Part shown: piece after piece, positions 9,272-19,260 of the stretch
Position numbering within the stretch: the stretch's first letter is position 1
Layout: each line of letters opens with the position of its first letter
Origin: Maribacter sp.
GTDB taxonomy: Bacteria; Bacteroidota; Bacteroidia; Flavobacteriales; Flavobacteriaceae
Assembly (NCBI GenBank): GCA_002749285.1
Contig: PDPR01000012.1
Location: 1-64,000, forward strand
Reading direction: 5' to 3'
Length of the DNA stretch: 64,000 bases
Made by a program: the position numbers and the translations under genes
The notes under the pieces: generated by a model
Database searches by the model: none
Seen by the model: the letters and a program-made list of their open reading frames with translations, nothing else
Told to the model about the DNA's origin: nothing

Positions 9272-11518
9272 TTATCCCGTACGGAATTTTTTGATTTTCT
9301 TTTTCTTTGGGTTTTTAAAGAGACGTTTAAAAAAGCCATCACGCTTAATGGGTTCACAATCCAATATCCGTAAAATAGAGGGGTCGGTTTCGGGAAAATG
9401 GGCTTTGGTTATTGCATTGAACCCAACATTGTGATTCAGTTTCTGGTACCATAGTGCGAATAGGGGAAGCGCGGCATTTGCCCCTTGCCCAAGGCTAGTG
9501 TTTTTAAAGCCGATTTCATGGTTGTCAAGACCGACCCAACTTACATGCACCAATCTTGGTGTAATGGCAACGAACCAAGCATCCTTATTGTTTTGGGTGG
9601 TGCCGGTTTTACCGGCTATATCATTCTTTAAGTTATAGGTTGTACGAATACGGGATGCGGTACCCCCATCAACTGTGGATTTCATCATCTCGAGCATTAT
9701 TCCAGCTGTTTTCTTCGAAAGAGCACTTGCATTTGTCTTTTTAGGTGTGGAATGGACTAAGATAGAGTCGTTCTGGTCTGTTATGGTTTTTATGAAAAAA
9801 GGATCTACCCTTTTGCCATCATTTGCGAAACAGGTATAGACAGCAGCTAGTTCACTAACATAAAGTTCCCCTGTGCCCAAGGCCAGTGATGGCTGTTCGG
9901 GAAGTTCTGAATATACCCCCATTTTTTGGGCCTGTCCTATGACTTTGTCTATGCCGGTTTTCTCCAGAACCTTTACGGCCACTGTATTTACCGAATGGCT
10001 CAAGGCCATTTCCATTGAATAATTGAGGTAGGCCTCATCCTTATTGTCCGAGTTGCTCGGGGACCATCCCTTTAAGTTTTTATACGCTATTTCTTGGGCG
10101 GGAAAATAGGTGCATGGTGGTATACCGGCTTCAAGTGCTGCCGTATACACAATTGGCTTGAAAGTAGAGCCTACCTGTCTTTTGCTTTGTGCTATATGGT
10201 CATATTTGAAATGCTTGTAGTCGATACCTCCAATCCATGTTTTTACGGCCCCTGTTCTTGGGTCAATGGATAATGAACCGGTATTGAGGAATTTCATATA
10301 GTGCCTTACACTATCTATTGTGCTGGCTTTTACTGGTTTTTCTCCAGACCAATCGCCCAATGTCATTGTTCTCTTCTTTTTAAGGGAATCCATGATCCTT
10401 GTGTCGCCCCATCCTAGTTCCTTTAGTTTTTGGAAGGGTCTAGTTCTTTTGACCAACTTGTTTATAAGCTTTTTGTTCTTTAGCCAAGGGGCATTTTGTC
10501 CGTAACTTTTCTCGAATTTTTTTTGAAGGGAGGCCATGTGGTGGCGCATGGTTTCTTCTGCCAGTTGTTGCATTTTCGAATCCAACGTTGTGTAAACCTT
10601 TAAACCTGAGGTGTATATATTGTAGTTCTTGCCGTTTTTGTTCTGAACCTCGCACCATTTACGCAGTTTTTTCCGTACCTCTTCCCTGAAATAGGGGGCC
10701 AGGCCTTTGTCGTGTTCAAATTCGCGATAATCAAGTTTTAGGGGAATGGCAATAAGACTGTCTTTTTGATCGGAATCGAGAAAACCGTTGTTCATCATAG
10801 ACCGCAATACAAGATTTCTCCTTTCGATACTTTTTTCAGGGAATAATTTTGGATTATAGCTATGGGTGGCCTTAAGTGTACCAATTAGGGTTGCCGCTTC
10901 CTCTATGGTCAGTCCGCTTGTAGATGTGTTGAAGAACTTGAGTGCCGCACTTTCAATACCAAAGGTGTTGCCCCCAAAGGATACCGTGTTTAGATAATGT
11001 GTCAGTATTTCATCCTTTGTAAAGAGGCTTTCCAATCGTTGGGCAATGATCATCTCCTTTATCTTGTCCACTACTAGGTTCGTTCGATTACGGTCCTTAC
11101 GTGGATATAGGTTCTTGGCCAATTGTTGTGTTAAGGTACTGCCTCCCCCTGAAGACCGGTCTTGCATCAAGATCGTTTTTATGGCTACGCGAATAAGGCT
11201 TTGGTAATCAATGCCTGAATGTTCATAAAAGCGTTCATCCTCAATAGAGGTCAATGCATTGCGTAAATGTTCTGGGATGTTTTCGAATGGAATGGGCTGC
11301 TGGTCGTTCAAATAGTATTTCCCGATCAGCACACTATCTGAAGTGTAAACCTCTGAAGCCCTATTGTAATGAAAGGTGGAAAGTTCATTTTTACTGGGCA
11401 ATTTACCCCATAAGCCAATGCGTACACCCAAAATAAATAGGAACGATAGTAGAATAATTACCAGAAGCAACTTTAGGGTAAATCGGGCAAAACCGTATTT
11501 TCTTTTTTTCTTGACCAA
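9272..11518 (-). CDS. Bifunctional penicillin-binding protein 1A (transglycosylase/transpeptidase)
   Basis: EDERFYEHSGID...GGSTLTQQLAKNLY; KRQVGSTFKPIVYTAALE; SVNTVAVKV; AGKTGTTQNNKDAWFV. Confidence 0.95.
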   Translation of the reverse strand: MVKKKRKYGFARFTLKLLLVIILLSFLFILGVRIGLWGKLPSKNELSTFHYNRASEVYTSDSVLIGKYYLNDQQPIPFENIPEHLRNALTSIEDERFYEHSGIDYQSLIRVAIKTILMQDRSSGGGSTLTQQLAKNLYPRKDRNRTNLVVDKIKEMIIAQRLESLFTKDEILTHYLNTVSFGGNTFGIESAALKFFNTSTSGLTIEEAATLIGTLKATHSYNPKLFPEKSIERRNLVLRSMMNNGFLDSDQKDSLIAIPLKLDYREFEHDKGLAPYFREEVRKKLRKWCEVQNKNGKNYNIYTSGLKVYTTLDSKMQQLAEETMRHHMASLQKKFEKSYGQNAPWLKNKKLINKLVKRTRPFQKLKELGWGDTRIMDSLKKKRTMTLGDWSGEKPVKASTIDSVRHYMKFLNTGSLSIDPRTGAVKTWIGGIDYKHFKYDHIAQSKRQVGSTFKPIVYTAALEAGIPPCTYFPAQEIAYKNLKGWSPSNSDNKDEAYLNYSMEMALSHSVNTVAVKVLEKTGIDKVIGQAQKMGVYSELPEQPSLALGTGELYVSELAAVYTCFANDGKRVDPFFIKTITDQNDSILVHSTPKKTNASALSKKTAGIMLEMMKSTVDGGTASRIRTTYNLKNDIAGKTGTTQNNKDAWFVAITPRLVHVSWVGLDNHEIGFKNTSLGQGANAALPLFALWYQKLNHNVGFNAITKAHFPETDPSILRILDCEPIKRDGFFKRLFKNPKKKKIKKFRTG

Positions 11519-11634
11519 ATCGGTGGATTTTTTTAAACGGGTTCAGGATGCAATATCAAACTAAAAAATGAAAATGGACCAAGGGTTAACAATAGATTAA
11601 AATGCTTTTTCTACTTTTGGAACAAATAAATAGC

Positions 11635-12408
11635 ATGAAAAAGATAGTTCTTCTGATACTCTTGGCAAGTCATATGTCATTCGGGAATACACCATTTTGG
11701 TCAAAAACAGGTCATAGGGTCATAGGGGAAATAGCCCAAAGGGAGTTGTCAAGAAAGGCAAAACGGGCTATAGATAAATTATTGGATGGAAAAAGCCTGT
11801 CCTCTGTCTCCAATTTCGCCGATGAAATAAAATTCGATAGCCGATATAGGGAGTTCAGTGCCTGGCACTATGTGAATATTCCTCCAGAAAAGGATTATAA
11901 AGACATTGAACCGAGTAAATATGGTGATTTGGTAACGGGTATTCGTAAGTGTGTCGAAATTGTGGGTGACGAAAAGAACCCTAAGGAAGATCGTGTGTTT
12001 TATTTGAAAATGTTGGTGCATTTGATAGGGGACCTTCATCAGCCCATGCATGTTGGCCGGGAAGAGGATAAGGGAGGCAATGATATACAGGTACAATGGT
12101 TCGGTAGGGGCAGTAATTTACATAGGGTATGGGATTCGAATATGATCGATGACTATAGGTTGAGTTTTTCCGAATTGGCAAATTCCCTCCCTGATCTAAA
12201 CAAGAAAGCAATAAAGAAAATACAGGAGGGGGAGGTTCTTGATTGGGTAAGGGAATCACAGAAAATCGCAGATAAATTATATCGTTCCGTTGAGGTCGGT
12301 GAGAACCTTTCCTATCGTTATAGCTATGTTTGGTGGGGAACGGTCGAGTCCCAGCTCAATAAGGGAGGGTTACGTTTGGCAAAAGTACTGAACGGGATTT
12401 TTAAGTAG
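11635..12408 (+). CDS. S1/P1-type nuclease
   Basis: FWSKTGHRVIGEIAQ...WHYVNIP...LVHLIGDLHQPMHVGREEDKGGNDIQVQWFGRGSNLHRVWDSNMID. Confidence 0.93.
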   Translation: MKKIVLLILLASHMSFGNTPFWSKTGHRVIGEIAQRELSRKAKRAIDKLLDGKSLSSVSNFADEIKFDSRYREFSAWHYVNIPPEKDYKDIEPSKYGDLVTGIRKCVEIVGDEKNPKEDRVFYLKMLVHLIGDLHQPMHVGREEDKGGNDIQVQWFGRGSNLHRVWDSNMIDDYRLSFSELANSLPDLNKKAIKKIQEGEVLDWVRESQKIADKLYRSVEVGENLSYRYSYVWWGTVESQLNKGGLRLAKVLNGIFK

Positions 12409-12601
12409 TATTGGCATCAAGGAATTTATTCTGATAGGGTTTGCCATCTGTATTTGTTTCCCCCGTCCTGAAAAAAAGGGGTTTGGTCGAAAAATAATAT
12501 TTTGTTGTACAATATGGGGTTATACCTATGTAGTTCCGCATGAGGAAATTAGCACAGTTACCCGATTGCTAAAGGCAGTGCCCGACTTTGAAAAAGGGTG
12601 T

Positions 12602-12630
12602 AAAAAAACCGGTTGGATACAGGTTTTTTT
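12602..12630. terminator. Possible weak terminator between convergent genes
   Basis: AAAAAAACC ... GGTTTTTTT, short G+C stem. Confidence 0.35.
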
Positions 12631-13219
12631 ATTTCAATATCCTAAAGGTCAAGTTAATTCGCCCACCAATCGGTTTTATGGTCTTTGGCACCTGATGCTG
12701 CCAATATTGTTGGGTCTTTCCTTTCATCAGCAATAGACTCCCATGTCCCAAAAGTAATTTGTGTTTTAAGGATTTGTCTTTCTTGTGCCGTAAATGGAAA
12801 ATACGTTCTTGCCCTAGACTTATTGAGGCGATGACCGGATTTCGCCCTAGTTCCTTTTCGTCGTCGGAATGCCAACCGTTACTATCGCGCCCATCTCTAT
12901 AGAAATTCAATAAACAGGCATTGAAATCGATTTGTGTCAGTTCCTTCAATAAGGTGTTGGTCTCCCATAATTTTTCCGTAAATGGTTTGGGCCGCATTAC
13001 GATGTTTGAATAGGAGTACTCTTTACCCTCGCTGCCATATAATGCGGTTAATCTTGGTTGGGGGTAGACCTTCCCAAATATCTTAATGTCATCTTGTTGC
13101 CATGGTACGGTATTCTTAAAATGATCAAAAAGAATCGTTGCCCGCTGCGAATCGATGAATTGTGGGTAATACGTAATATCCCCATCGATGAGGTTCAAGG
13201 GAAAGGGTGGTGTCGACAT
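12629..13219 (-). CDS. alkB: Alpha-ketoglutarate-dependent dioxygenase AlkB family
   Basis: CLLNFYRDGRDSNGWHSDDEKELGRNPVIASISLGQERIFHLRHK...LLLMKGKTQQYWQHQVPKT...RINLTFR. Confidence 0.92.
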   Translation of the reverse strand: MSTPPFPLNLIDGDITYYPQFIDSQRATILFDHFKNTVPWQQDDIKIFGKVYPQPRLTALYGSEGKEYSYSNIVMRPKPFTEKLWETNTLLKELTQIDFNACLLNFYRDGRDSNGWHSDDEKELGRNPVIASISLGQERIFHLRHKKDKSLKHKLLLGHGSLLLMKGKTQQYWQHQVPKTIKPIGGRINLTFRILK

Positions 13220-14097
13220 TATTGAAAGACTGCCTTTAATTGGTTCCGGTATGCTGAAGGGTTTTGCCCCGTGAATGTCTTGAATGATTTATTGAAATGT
13301 GAAAAATTATTGAATCCACATTCAAAGCACACCTCGGTGATGCTCATTGGTTGTTCGGCCAGGAGTTTGGAAGCATGTACCAAACGATATTCATTCACAA
13401 ATTGAACAAAGGTCTTATTGGTTATCTTTTTAAAGTACCTACAGAAGGAGGGCGCGGTCATGTTCAACATATCCGAGATTTCCTTAAGGGTGATTTCTTC
13501 CTTGAAATTATTCTTTACATAGTTGAATACAACATTGATCCGGTCATTGTCCTTGATGTCGGCCTCAAGTGAAAAACCGTGTGCATTCAATATCCTGAAT
13601 TCCTTGGTGCTTCCTAGTCCGTGAAGGATATCCAATATTGAAATCAATCGTTCAAAACTGGATTTGTGTTCCAAGGCTTCCATCTTCCCCCCTAGATATT
13701 GTTTTGTCTCCCCGAAAAAAACCACCCCCCCCTTTGCGATTTCAAATAGGTCTTGGATTTTCTTCATTTCCGGGACCTTAAAGAAATCCCCTCCCAAAAA
13801 ATCCTCCTTCATCTGTATTACGGTTTCCTTTCTGTTCCCTGTTAACTTATCGGTAAACCCGCAATGGGGCAAATTGCCAGGGACCATTATCAATGTGCCA
13901 TTGGTATAATAGGAAAGGTTGCTGCCAATCTGTCTTTTGCCCGCCCCTCCATTTACATATACCAATTCCATTTCAGGATGGTAGTGCCACTTATTGTTTT
14001 TGTTGTTTGTTTCGGCATCGAATTTTTGATACATAAAAGAATGCCCAAAATTGGGTTCAATGGCCTCGAAAGTAGGTTTCTGTTTTAGCATGTCCAT
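13219..14097 (-). CDS. AraC family transcriptional regulator (cupin + HTH_18)
   Basis: C-terminal HTH ITLKEISDMLNMTAPSFCRYFKKITNKTFVQFVNEYRLVHASKLL...SITEVCFECGFNNFSHFNKSFKTFTGQNPSAYR. Confidence 0.93.
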   Translation of the reverse strand: MDMLKQKPTFEAIEPNFGHSFMYQKFDAETNNKNNKWHYHPEMELVYVNGGAGKRQIGSNLSYYTNGTLIMVPGNLPHCGFTDKLTGNRKETVIQMKEDFLGGDFFKVPEMKKIQDLFEIAKGGVVFFGETKQYLGGKMEALEHKSSFERLISILDILHGLGSTKEFRILNAHGFSLEADIKDNDRINVVFNYVKNNFKEEITLKEISDMLNMTAPSFCRYFKKITNKTFVQFVNEYRLVHASKLLAEQPMSITEVCFECGFNNFSHFNKSFKTFTGQNPSAYRNQLKAVFQ

Positions 14098-14318
14098 TTA
14101 TTTCCGAATGCAAAGTTACTAAGGCTTTAAACGATTCGACTTTGTAAAATTGCCCCAATTATATGCAAAATTACCATTTAACAATTGATTAACATGCAAG
14201 ATTGTTAAAATAACATATAAATCGGAAAATCTTGATGTAGTCAGGGAGGTGGAACGGTTGTAGTTTTGTCCTGTTGGTTTTTATAAAAAGAAGATTAACC
14301 TTTAAAAACAAAAATATC

Positions 14319-14906
14319 ATGAAAGCAATTAAAAAAATTATACCAAGCGTAGCCTTTTTATTTATTACGGCCCTTGGCATGGCCAATGGGATGGATTTGA
14401 GAATCGTCCCTAACAATGAAGACAAATCCTTGGTTTTCCAATATGAAAACCTGACCACTAATGCATCACTTAAATTCATTGATGGACAGGATAATGTGAT
14501 TTTCACTGAGAAGTTGAAGGATAAATCATTGTACACAAAAAGATTTGACCTTAATAGCCTATCCACAGGCACATATTTTCTTATTGTGGAAGATGCTATA
14601 AAGGAGGTGGAGTATTCCATTACCATAGATGATACAAATATTTCCATTGCGAGTAAGTCAGTGAAGAGCAAACCTGTTTTCAGGACAACTGGTGATATGG
14701 TATATGTTAGCCTGTTGAACCTGAAAAAGGACAAGGTTGGGATCAAGGTTTATGATGATAATGAGAGGGTGGTATTTGATGAAGTATTCCAAGATGATGA
14801 TATTGTTGGGAAGGTATTCAATTTCAAGAAGGCCTATAAAGGATATTATGTTATCAAAGTACAAAAGAACGACGAAGTATATCACGAAAGAATTAATGTT
14901 GATTAA
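14319..14906 (+). CDS. Secreted protein with two tandem beta-sandwich (CTD-like) modules, function unknown
   Basis: Signal peptide MKAIKKIIPSVAFLFITALGMANG; two similar ...LDLNSLSTGTYFLIVED / FNFKKAYKGYYVIKVQK modules. Confidence 0.75.
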   Translation: MKAIKKIIPSVAFLFITALGMANGMDLRIVPNNEDKSLVFQYENLTTNASLKFIDGQDNVIFTEKLKDKSLYTKRFDLNSLSTGTYFLIVEDAIKEVEYSITIDDTNISIASKSVKSKPVFRTTGDMVYVSLLNLKKDKVGIKVYDDNERVVFDEVFQDDDIVGKVFNFKKAYKGYYVIKVQKNDEVYHERINVD

Positions 14907-14930
14907 GTTAGTTTAGTTTCGTTTAGGAGG

Positions 14931-14958
14931 AAAAAGAGGACATTGGTCCTCTTTTTTT
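14931..14958 (+). terminator. Rho-independent terminator
   Basis: AAAGAGGAC ATTG GTCCTCTTTTTTT. Confidence 0.85.
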
Positions 14959-15312
14959 GAATCCGGACCTAATCTAGGCCTAATGCATAAGGGTAGATTA
15001 AAGGGGTTTTGTAAGGTTTGCCACTACTTGGCATTGTTGGATGCACCCAAGGAAAAGTGCCTGTCACGTGTAATGGTTTGGATACAATATTTCCTTGGGG
15101 AGGGTAAAAGCTTTACATCAAGAAATATCCCGGCTAGGCCGTTAATTAACGGCCACCAATAATTTATGTTTTGCAGGTATTGGGACATTGTTGGGAGGTG
15201 GGTTCTGGACTTTGGGAATGTATGGGTACAGCAATGATATATATTGTGGCCATACTATAGGGTACTACCGGATGTCATGTTTGGCATAACTGGTTTTTAG
15301 GGCATCGAATGC

Positions 15313-15729
15313 CTACATATAGAACATATTGATCAATATGGATTCATCTTCGGATAACGTAAAAACCGATTTTTTATAACTAGGTATCCCTTTGTGGTTG
15401 TTAGAGTTGCCTACCCCTTCCTTGGGCATTCCGATCCAGTTGGTCTTAAGTTCACCATTATCATCTTCATCATGAAAAACCATAATCGCATATTCCCCAT
15501 TGGGTAGATCCAGATCAATATGGGCTTCGCCGTCTTTTATAGTTGCCCGGCCTTTTTCCATAGCCTTGTCCGTATCACTGGGGAAACCTACCTTATCTGA
15601 AAATACCGTATAAAGTATCTTGCCTTTTTCAGACCGTATACCTTTTACCTTGATGTTGAGATGCGCATCTTGGCAAAAAGAGAAGCACCCCAAAAGGAGT
15701 GCTATCCCTATTAATGTCATATTCTTCAT
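15313..15729 (-). CDS. DUF2141 domain-containing secreted protein
   Basis: LNIKVKGIRSEKGKILYTVFSDKVGFPSD...LPNGEYAIMVFHDEDDNGELKTNWIGMPKEGVGNSNN. Confidence 0.88.
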   Translation of the reverse strand: MKNMTLIGIALLLGCFSFCQDAHLNIKVKGIRSEKGKILYTVFSDKVGFPSDTDKAMEKGRATIKDGEAHIDLDLPNGEYAIMVFHDEDDNGELKTNWIGMPKEGVGNSNNHKGIPSYKKSVFTLSEDESILINMFYM

Positions 15730-15762
15730 CTTTCGACGTTGGTTTGGCCAAATGTAGCCAAA

Positions 15763-17649
15763 CTATTTGACCATTCCGTAACTCCTCTTTATAAAATTGG
15801 TCAATTCCTCACCTTTAAGCAAGCCTTTGGATAACCTTGCCAGGTCCAATGATTGGTTGATCAAACGTTCACGTTTCTTGGCAGTCCTGGTATTTAATAT
15901 CTCACCGACAAGCTCGTGGTTGGTGTTCACGACTAGATTGTACATCTCGGGCATATTGCCCATTCCGAACATACCACCGCCACCGGTTTGCTGCATTTCC
16001 TTCATTCTTCGCATAAACTCGGGTTCTGTAATTACGAAAGGGGCGGCATCACTGTCCATGGCTTCCAATTGGATGGTGTATCCCTTGTCGGTAATGACCT
16101 CTTCCAATTTGGATTTTAGACTTTCTTTCTCTTCGTCGGAAAGTTTAGAGATCTGGGTGTCTTCTTTTTTGATCAGATTGTCCAGATGGTCGGCATCAAC
16201 ACGGGCAAAAGAGATGTTCTCTTTTGAGGTCTCCAATTTTTGCATCAAGTGCGGGATTATTGGGGAGTCCATCAACAGCACCTCATATCCTTTGGTTTTA
16301 GCTGCCTCAATATAGCTATGTTGTGTTTCTTTGTCAGAGGCGTATAGAACAACCAATTTATCATCCTTGTCCGTTTGGTTATCCTTAAGGGCCTCCTTCA
16401 TTTCGTCAAAAGTGTAGAACTTGCCATCAACCGTAGGGTAAAGGGCGAATTTGTCAGCTTTTTCAAAAAATTTCTCTTCGGAAAGCATACCGTATTCGAT
16501 AACGATTTTGATGTCGTTCCATTTCGACTCGAATTCCTCCCGATCATTTTTGAAGAGGGAAGTCAGCTTATCGGCTACTTTTCTGGTGATATAGGATGAT
16601 ATTTTCTTAACGGCACCATCGGCCTGTAGATAGGAACGTGATACGTTCAGGGGAATATCGGGCGAATCGATAACACCACGTAACATGGTCAGGAACTCAG
16701 GCACGATACCTTCGACATTATCGGTAACGAAGACTTGGTTCTGATACAGTTGTATCTTGTCCCTCTGTACACTAAGGTCATTTGTCAATTTCGGGAAATA
16801 TAGGATTCCTGTAAGGTTGAAGGGGTAATCCACATTTAGATGTATATGGAACAAGGGCTCCTCGAATTGCATGGGATAAAGCTCCCTATAGAAACTCTTA
16901 TAATCCCCATCCTTTAAGTCGGAGGGTTGTTTGGTCCATGCCGGTGTAGGGTTGTTGATGAAGTTGTCAACCTCTTTGGTTGGGGCAGGGTCTTCTTCCT
17001 TGGCTCCTTCTGGTTTAGGGAGTGTTTCCGTCTTTGTTCCGAATCTGATCGGAATAGGCATGAACTTATTGTATTTGGTCAACAGCTCGGTGATTCTCCC
17101 ATTTTCTAGGAACTCAGTTGAATCATCGGCAATATGGAGTATGATTTCCGTTCCCCGATCTTCTTTTTTGCTCTTTTGTATTGAAAATTCGGGAGAGCCA
17201 TCACACGACCAATGGACAGCGGGTTCATCCTTAAGGCTCTTGGTAATGATCTCTACTTTGTCAGCTACCATAAAAGCGGAGTAAAAACCAAGGCCAAAGT
17301 GTCCTATTATACCGGCATCCTTACCTGTATCCTTGTATTTGTCCAAAAATTCCTCTGCGCCTGAAAAGGCAACCTCATTAATATATTTCTTTATTTCCTC
17401 TTCGGTCATCCCGATTCCCTGGTCGATAATATGAAGCTTTTTGCCCTCTTTGTCAACTTTGATGTCAATGATGGGGTTTCCGTACTCCTCCTTGGTTTCC
17501 CCAATAGATGAGAGGTGTTTTAATTTCAGGGTCGCATCTGTGGCATTTGAAATAAGTTCACGAAGGAATATCTCATGGTCACTGTACAAAAACTTTTTTA
17601 TTAAAGGGAATATGTTGTCTACCGAAACATTGATCTTGCCTTTTGCCAT
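15763..17649 (-). CDS. htpG: Molecular chaperone HtpG (Hsp90)
   Basis: KINVSVDNIFPLIKKFLYSDHEIFLRELISNATDATLKL...GIIGHFGLGFYSAFMVADKV. Start placed at MAKGKINV (track ORF begins 17721). Confidence 0.95.
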   Translation of the reverse strand: MAKGKINVSVDNIFPLIKKFLYSDHEIFLRELISNATDATLKLKHLSSIGETKEEYGNPIIDIKVDKEGKKLHIIDQGIGMTEEEIKKYINEVAFSGAEEFLDKYKDTGKDAGIIGHFGLGFYSAFMVADKVEIITKSLKDEPAVHWSCDGSPEFSIQKSKKEDRGTEIILHIADDSTEFLENGRITELLTKYNKFMPIPIRFGTKTETLPKPEGAKEEDPAPTKEVDNFINNPTPAWTKQPSDLKDGDYKSFYRELYPMQFEEPLFHIHLNVDYPFNLTGILYFPKLTNDLSVQRDKIQLYQNQVFVTDNVEGIVPEFLTMLRGVIDSPDIPLNVSRSYLQADGAVKKISSYITRKVADKLTSLFKNDREEFESKWNDIKIVIEYGMLSEEKFFEKADKFALYPTVDGKFYTFDEMKEALKDNQTDKDDKLVVLYASDKETQHSYIEAAKTKGYEVLLMDSPIIPHLMQKLETSKENISFARVDADHLDNLIKKEDTQISKLSDEEKESLKSKLEEVITDKGYTIQLEAMDSDAAPFVITEPEFMRRMKEMQQTGGGGMFGMGNMPEMYNLVVNTNHELVGEILNTRTAKKRERLINQSLDLARLSKGLLKGEELTNFIKRSYGMVK

Positions 17650-17993
17650 TTTCTTAAATTTAAAATTAAATTGATAGTAGTGCACTGTCAAAAAAAATAC
17701 CACAATGCCCAACAGTGACAAACTGGCATAAATTGGAAAAGTGCGTTTGTCCGTCCAATAAATTTTTACCTAAAGTTCTGGTCGATTTCCAATGCTGAAG
17801 GAATTAATCTACGGGAGGAGGGTTCGAAAACCACACTATATGGGAATAATTTTTTGGGAATACTTAGGGTAAACAACATATTTTTTTGTTATTTAGGCCC
17901 TACCTTGATCTTTTCGCCTAAAGTTGGGCAATTGTCACCTTGTAGATTGATAGGTGGTCTAGGTCTATCGTACGAACTAAAACCGATTATAAA

Positions 17994-19001
17994 ATGTATA
18001 ATTCTAAAATTGCAGGTCTTGGATATTTTGTGCCTGGAAATGTTGTGACCAATGATGATTTGGCGAAGTTGATGGATACCAGTGATGAATGGATCCAAGA
18101 GCGGACCGGAATAAAGGAACGGAGATATGTTACCAAAGGGGAGGATACTACACTTTCGTTGGGGGTCAAGGCGGCAAAAATCGCCATAGAGAGAGCGGGT
18201 ATAGATAAAAATGACATTGATTTCATTGTTTTTGCGACCCTTAGTCCGGATTATTATTTTCCTGGGACAGGGGTTATGGTCCAGCGGGAATTAGGGATAA
18301 AGACTATCGGGGCCTTGGATGTACGAAACCAATGCTCGGGTTTTGTATATGCCATTTCCGTGGCTGATCAATTCATTAAAACGGGAATGTACAAGAATGT
18401 GTTGGTCATTGGTGCGGAAGTTCATTCAGGCGGTCTTGATTTCAGTACACGTGGCAGGGGGGTGTCCGTCATTTTTGGTGATGGTGCCGGAGCGGCGGTT
18501 CTTTCAAGGGAAGAGGACAATACAAAAGGAATACTTTCAACACATTTACATTCTGAAGGGGAGCATGCCGAAGAACTTTCCTTGGTTGCGCCAGGTATGG
18601 GTAAAAGATGGGTTACGGATATTGTCAAGGATAATGACCCGGAAGATGACTCGTACTATCCCTATATGAACGGGCAATTCGTTTTCAAGAATGCCGTGCT
18701 ACGTTTTAGTGAGGTCATTATGGAAGGCCTGAAAACCAATGGGCTTACCCAGGATGATATAGATCTATTGATACCACATCAGGCTAATTTGAGAATCTCA
18801 CAATTTATCCAAAGAAAATTTGGATTGAATGATGATCGGATTTTCAATAACATCATGAAGTATGGTAATACGACGGCCGCATCGATACCGATCGCCTTGA
18901 CGGAAGCATGGGAGCAAGGGAAGGTGAAAGAGAATGATCTAGTGGTGCTCTCGGCCTTTGGGAGTGGTTTTACCTGGGGCAGTGCTATAATACGATGGTA
19001 G
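17994..19001 (+). CDS. fabH: 3-oxoacyl-[ACP] synthase III (FabH)
   Basis: GLGYFVPGNVVTNDDLAKLMDTSDEWIQERTGIKERRYV...DVRNQCSGFVYAI...LLIPHQANLRI...GNTTAASIPIAL...GSGFTWGSAII. Confidence 0.93.
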   Translation: MYNSKIAGLGYFVPGNVVTNDDLAKLMDTSDEWIQERTGIKERRYVTKGEDTTLSLGVKAAKIAIERAGIDKNDIDFIVFATLSPDYYFPGTGVMVQRELGIKTIGALDVRNQCSGFVYAISVADQFIKTGMYKNVLVIGAEVHSGGLDFSTRGRGVSVIFGDGAGAAVLSREEDNTKGILSTHLHSEGEHAEELSLVAPGMGKRWVTDIVKDNDPEDDSYYPYMNGQFVFKNAVLRFSEVIMEGLKTNGLTQDDIDLLIPHQANLRISQFIQRKFGLNDDRIFNNIMKYGNTTAASIPIALTEAWEQGKVKENDLVVLSAFGSGFTWGSAIIRW

Positions 19002-19028
19002 GATTTTAGTTCTCCAATTGGATATAGG

Positions 19029-19056
19029 ACCCTGACATATTTAGTCAGGGTTTTTT
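19029..19056 (+). terminator. Rho-independent terminator after fabH
   Basis: CCCTGAC ATATTTA GTCAGGG TTTTTT. Confidence 0.85.
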
Positions 19057-19105
19057 CTTGCCCAGGCTTTGTTGGGCCGACCAACTATCACTCCAATAAG
19101 TTAAG

Positions 19106-19220
19106 TTTTAATCGCAGGGCAATGGCCAGAAGGTGTTTGGTTCCCCGGGGCTTGCCCCGAAATAATAAAAGTTTTTTCGGAAGAATGCCTCGTCGTACCC
19201 TCGGGTCGAGGTTGTTTTTA
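19106..19220 (+). repeat. Dispersed intergenic repeat family, copy A
   Basis: TTTTAATCGCAGGGCAATGGCCAGAAGG...CGGGGCTTGCCCCG...GTTTTTTCGGAAGAATGCCTCGTCGTACCCTCGGGTCGAGGTTGTT; aligns with copies B-D. Confidence 0.85.
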
Positions 19221-19233
19221 TTTAATAGGGAAT

Positions 19234-19260
19234 GCCTTTGCAACCCCAAGGCTTTTTTTT
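19234..19260 (+). terminator. Terminator-like hairpin downstream of repeat copy A
   Basis: GCCTT TGCAACCCC AAGGC TTTTTTTT. Confidence 0.55.

Noticed and set aside
11528-11546. TTTAAACGGGTTCA upstream of the PBP1A gene, similar to the MITE-like TIR
   Set aside because: Only a single end-like motif, no partner inverted repeat and AT-rich context; likely chance.
12420-12600. Open plus-strand frame running into the alkB 3' end (…GYTYVVPHEEISTVTRLLKAVPDFEKG…)
   Set aside because: No start codon in a sensible position and it continues antisense through alkB; judged coincidental.
14127-14142. TTTAAACGATTCGA upstream of the AraC gene, similar to the MITE-like TIR
   Set aside because: Short partial match with no second end.
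14189-14746. 185-aa minus-strand ORF
   Set aside because: Antisense to the secreted protein gene that has a signal peptide and terminator; no motifs.
15797-16315. 172-aa plus-strand ORF
   Set aside because: Antisense to htpG; Ser-rich artefact.
19106-19220. Repeat family considered as integron attC sites
   Set aside because: The ends do not match the RYYYAAC / GTTRRRY core sites, no integrase gene is seen and copies are dispersed among core genes rather than in a cassette array.
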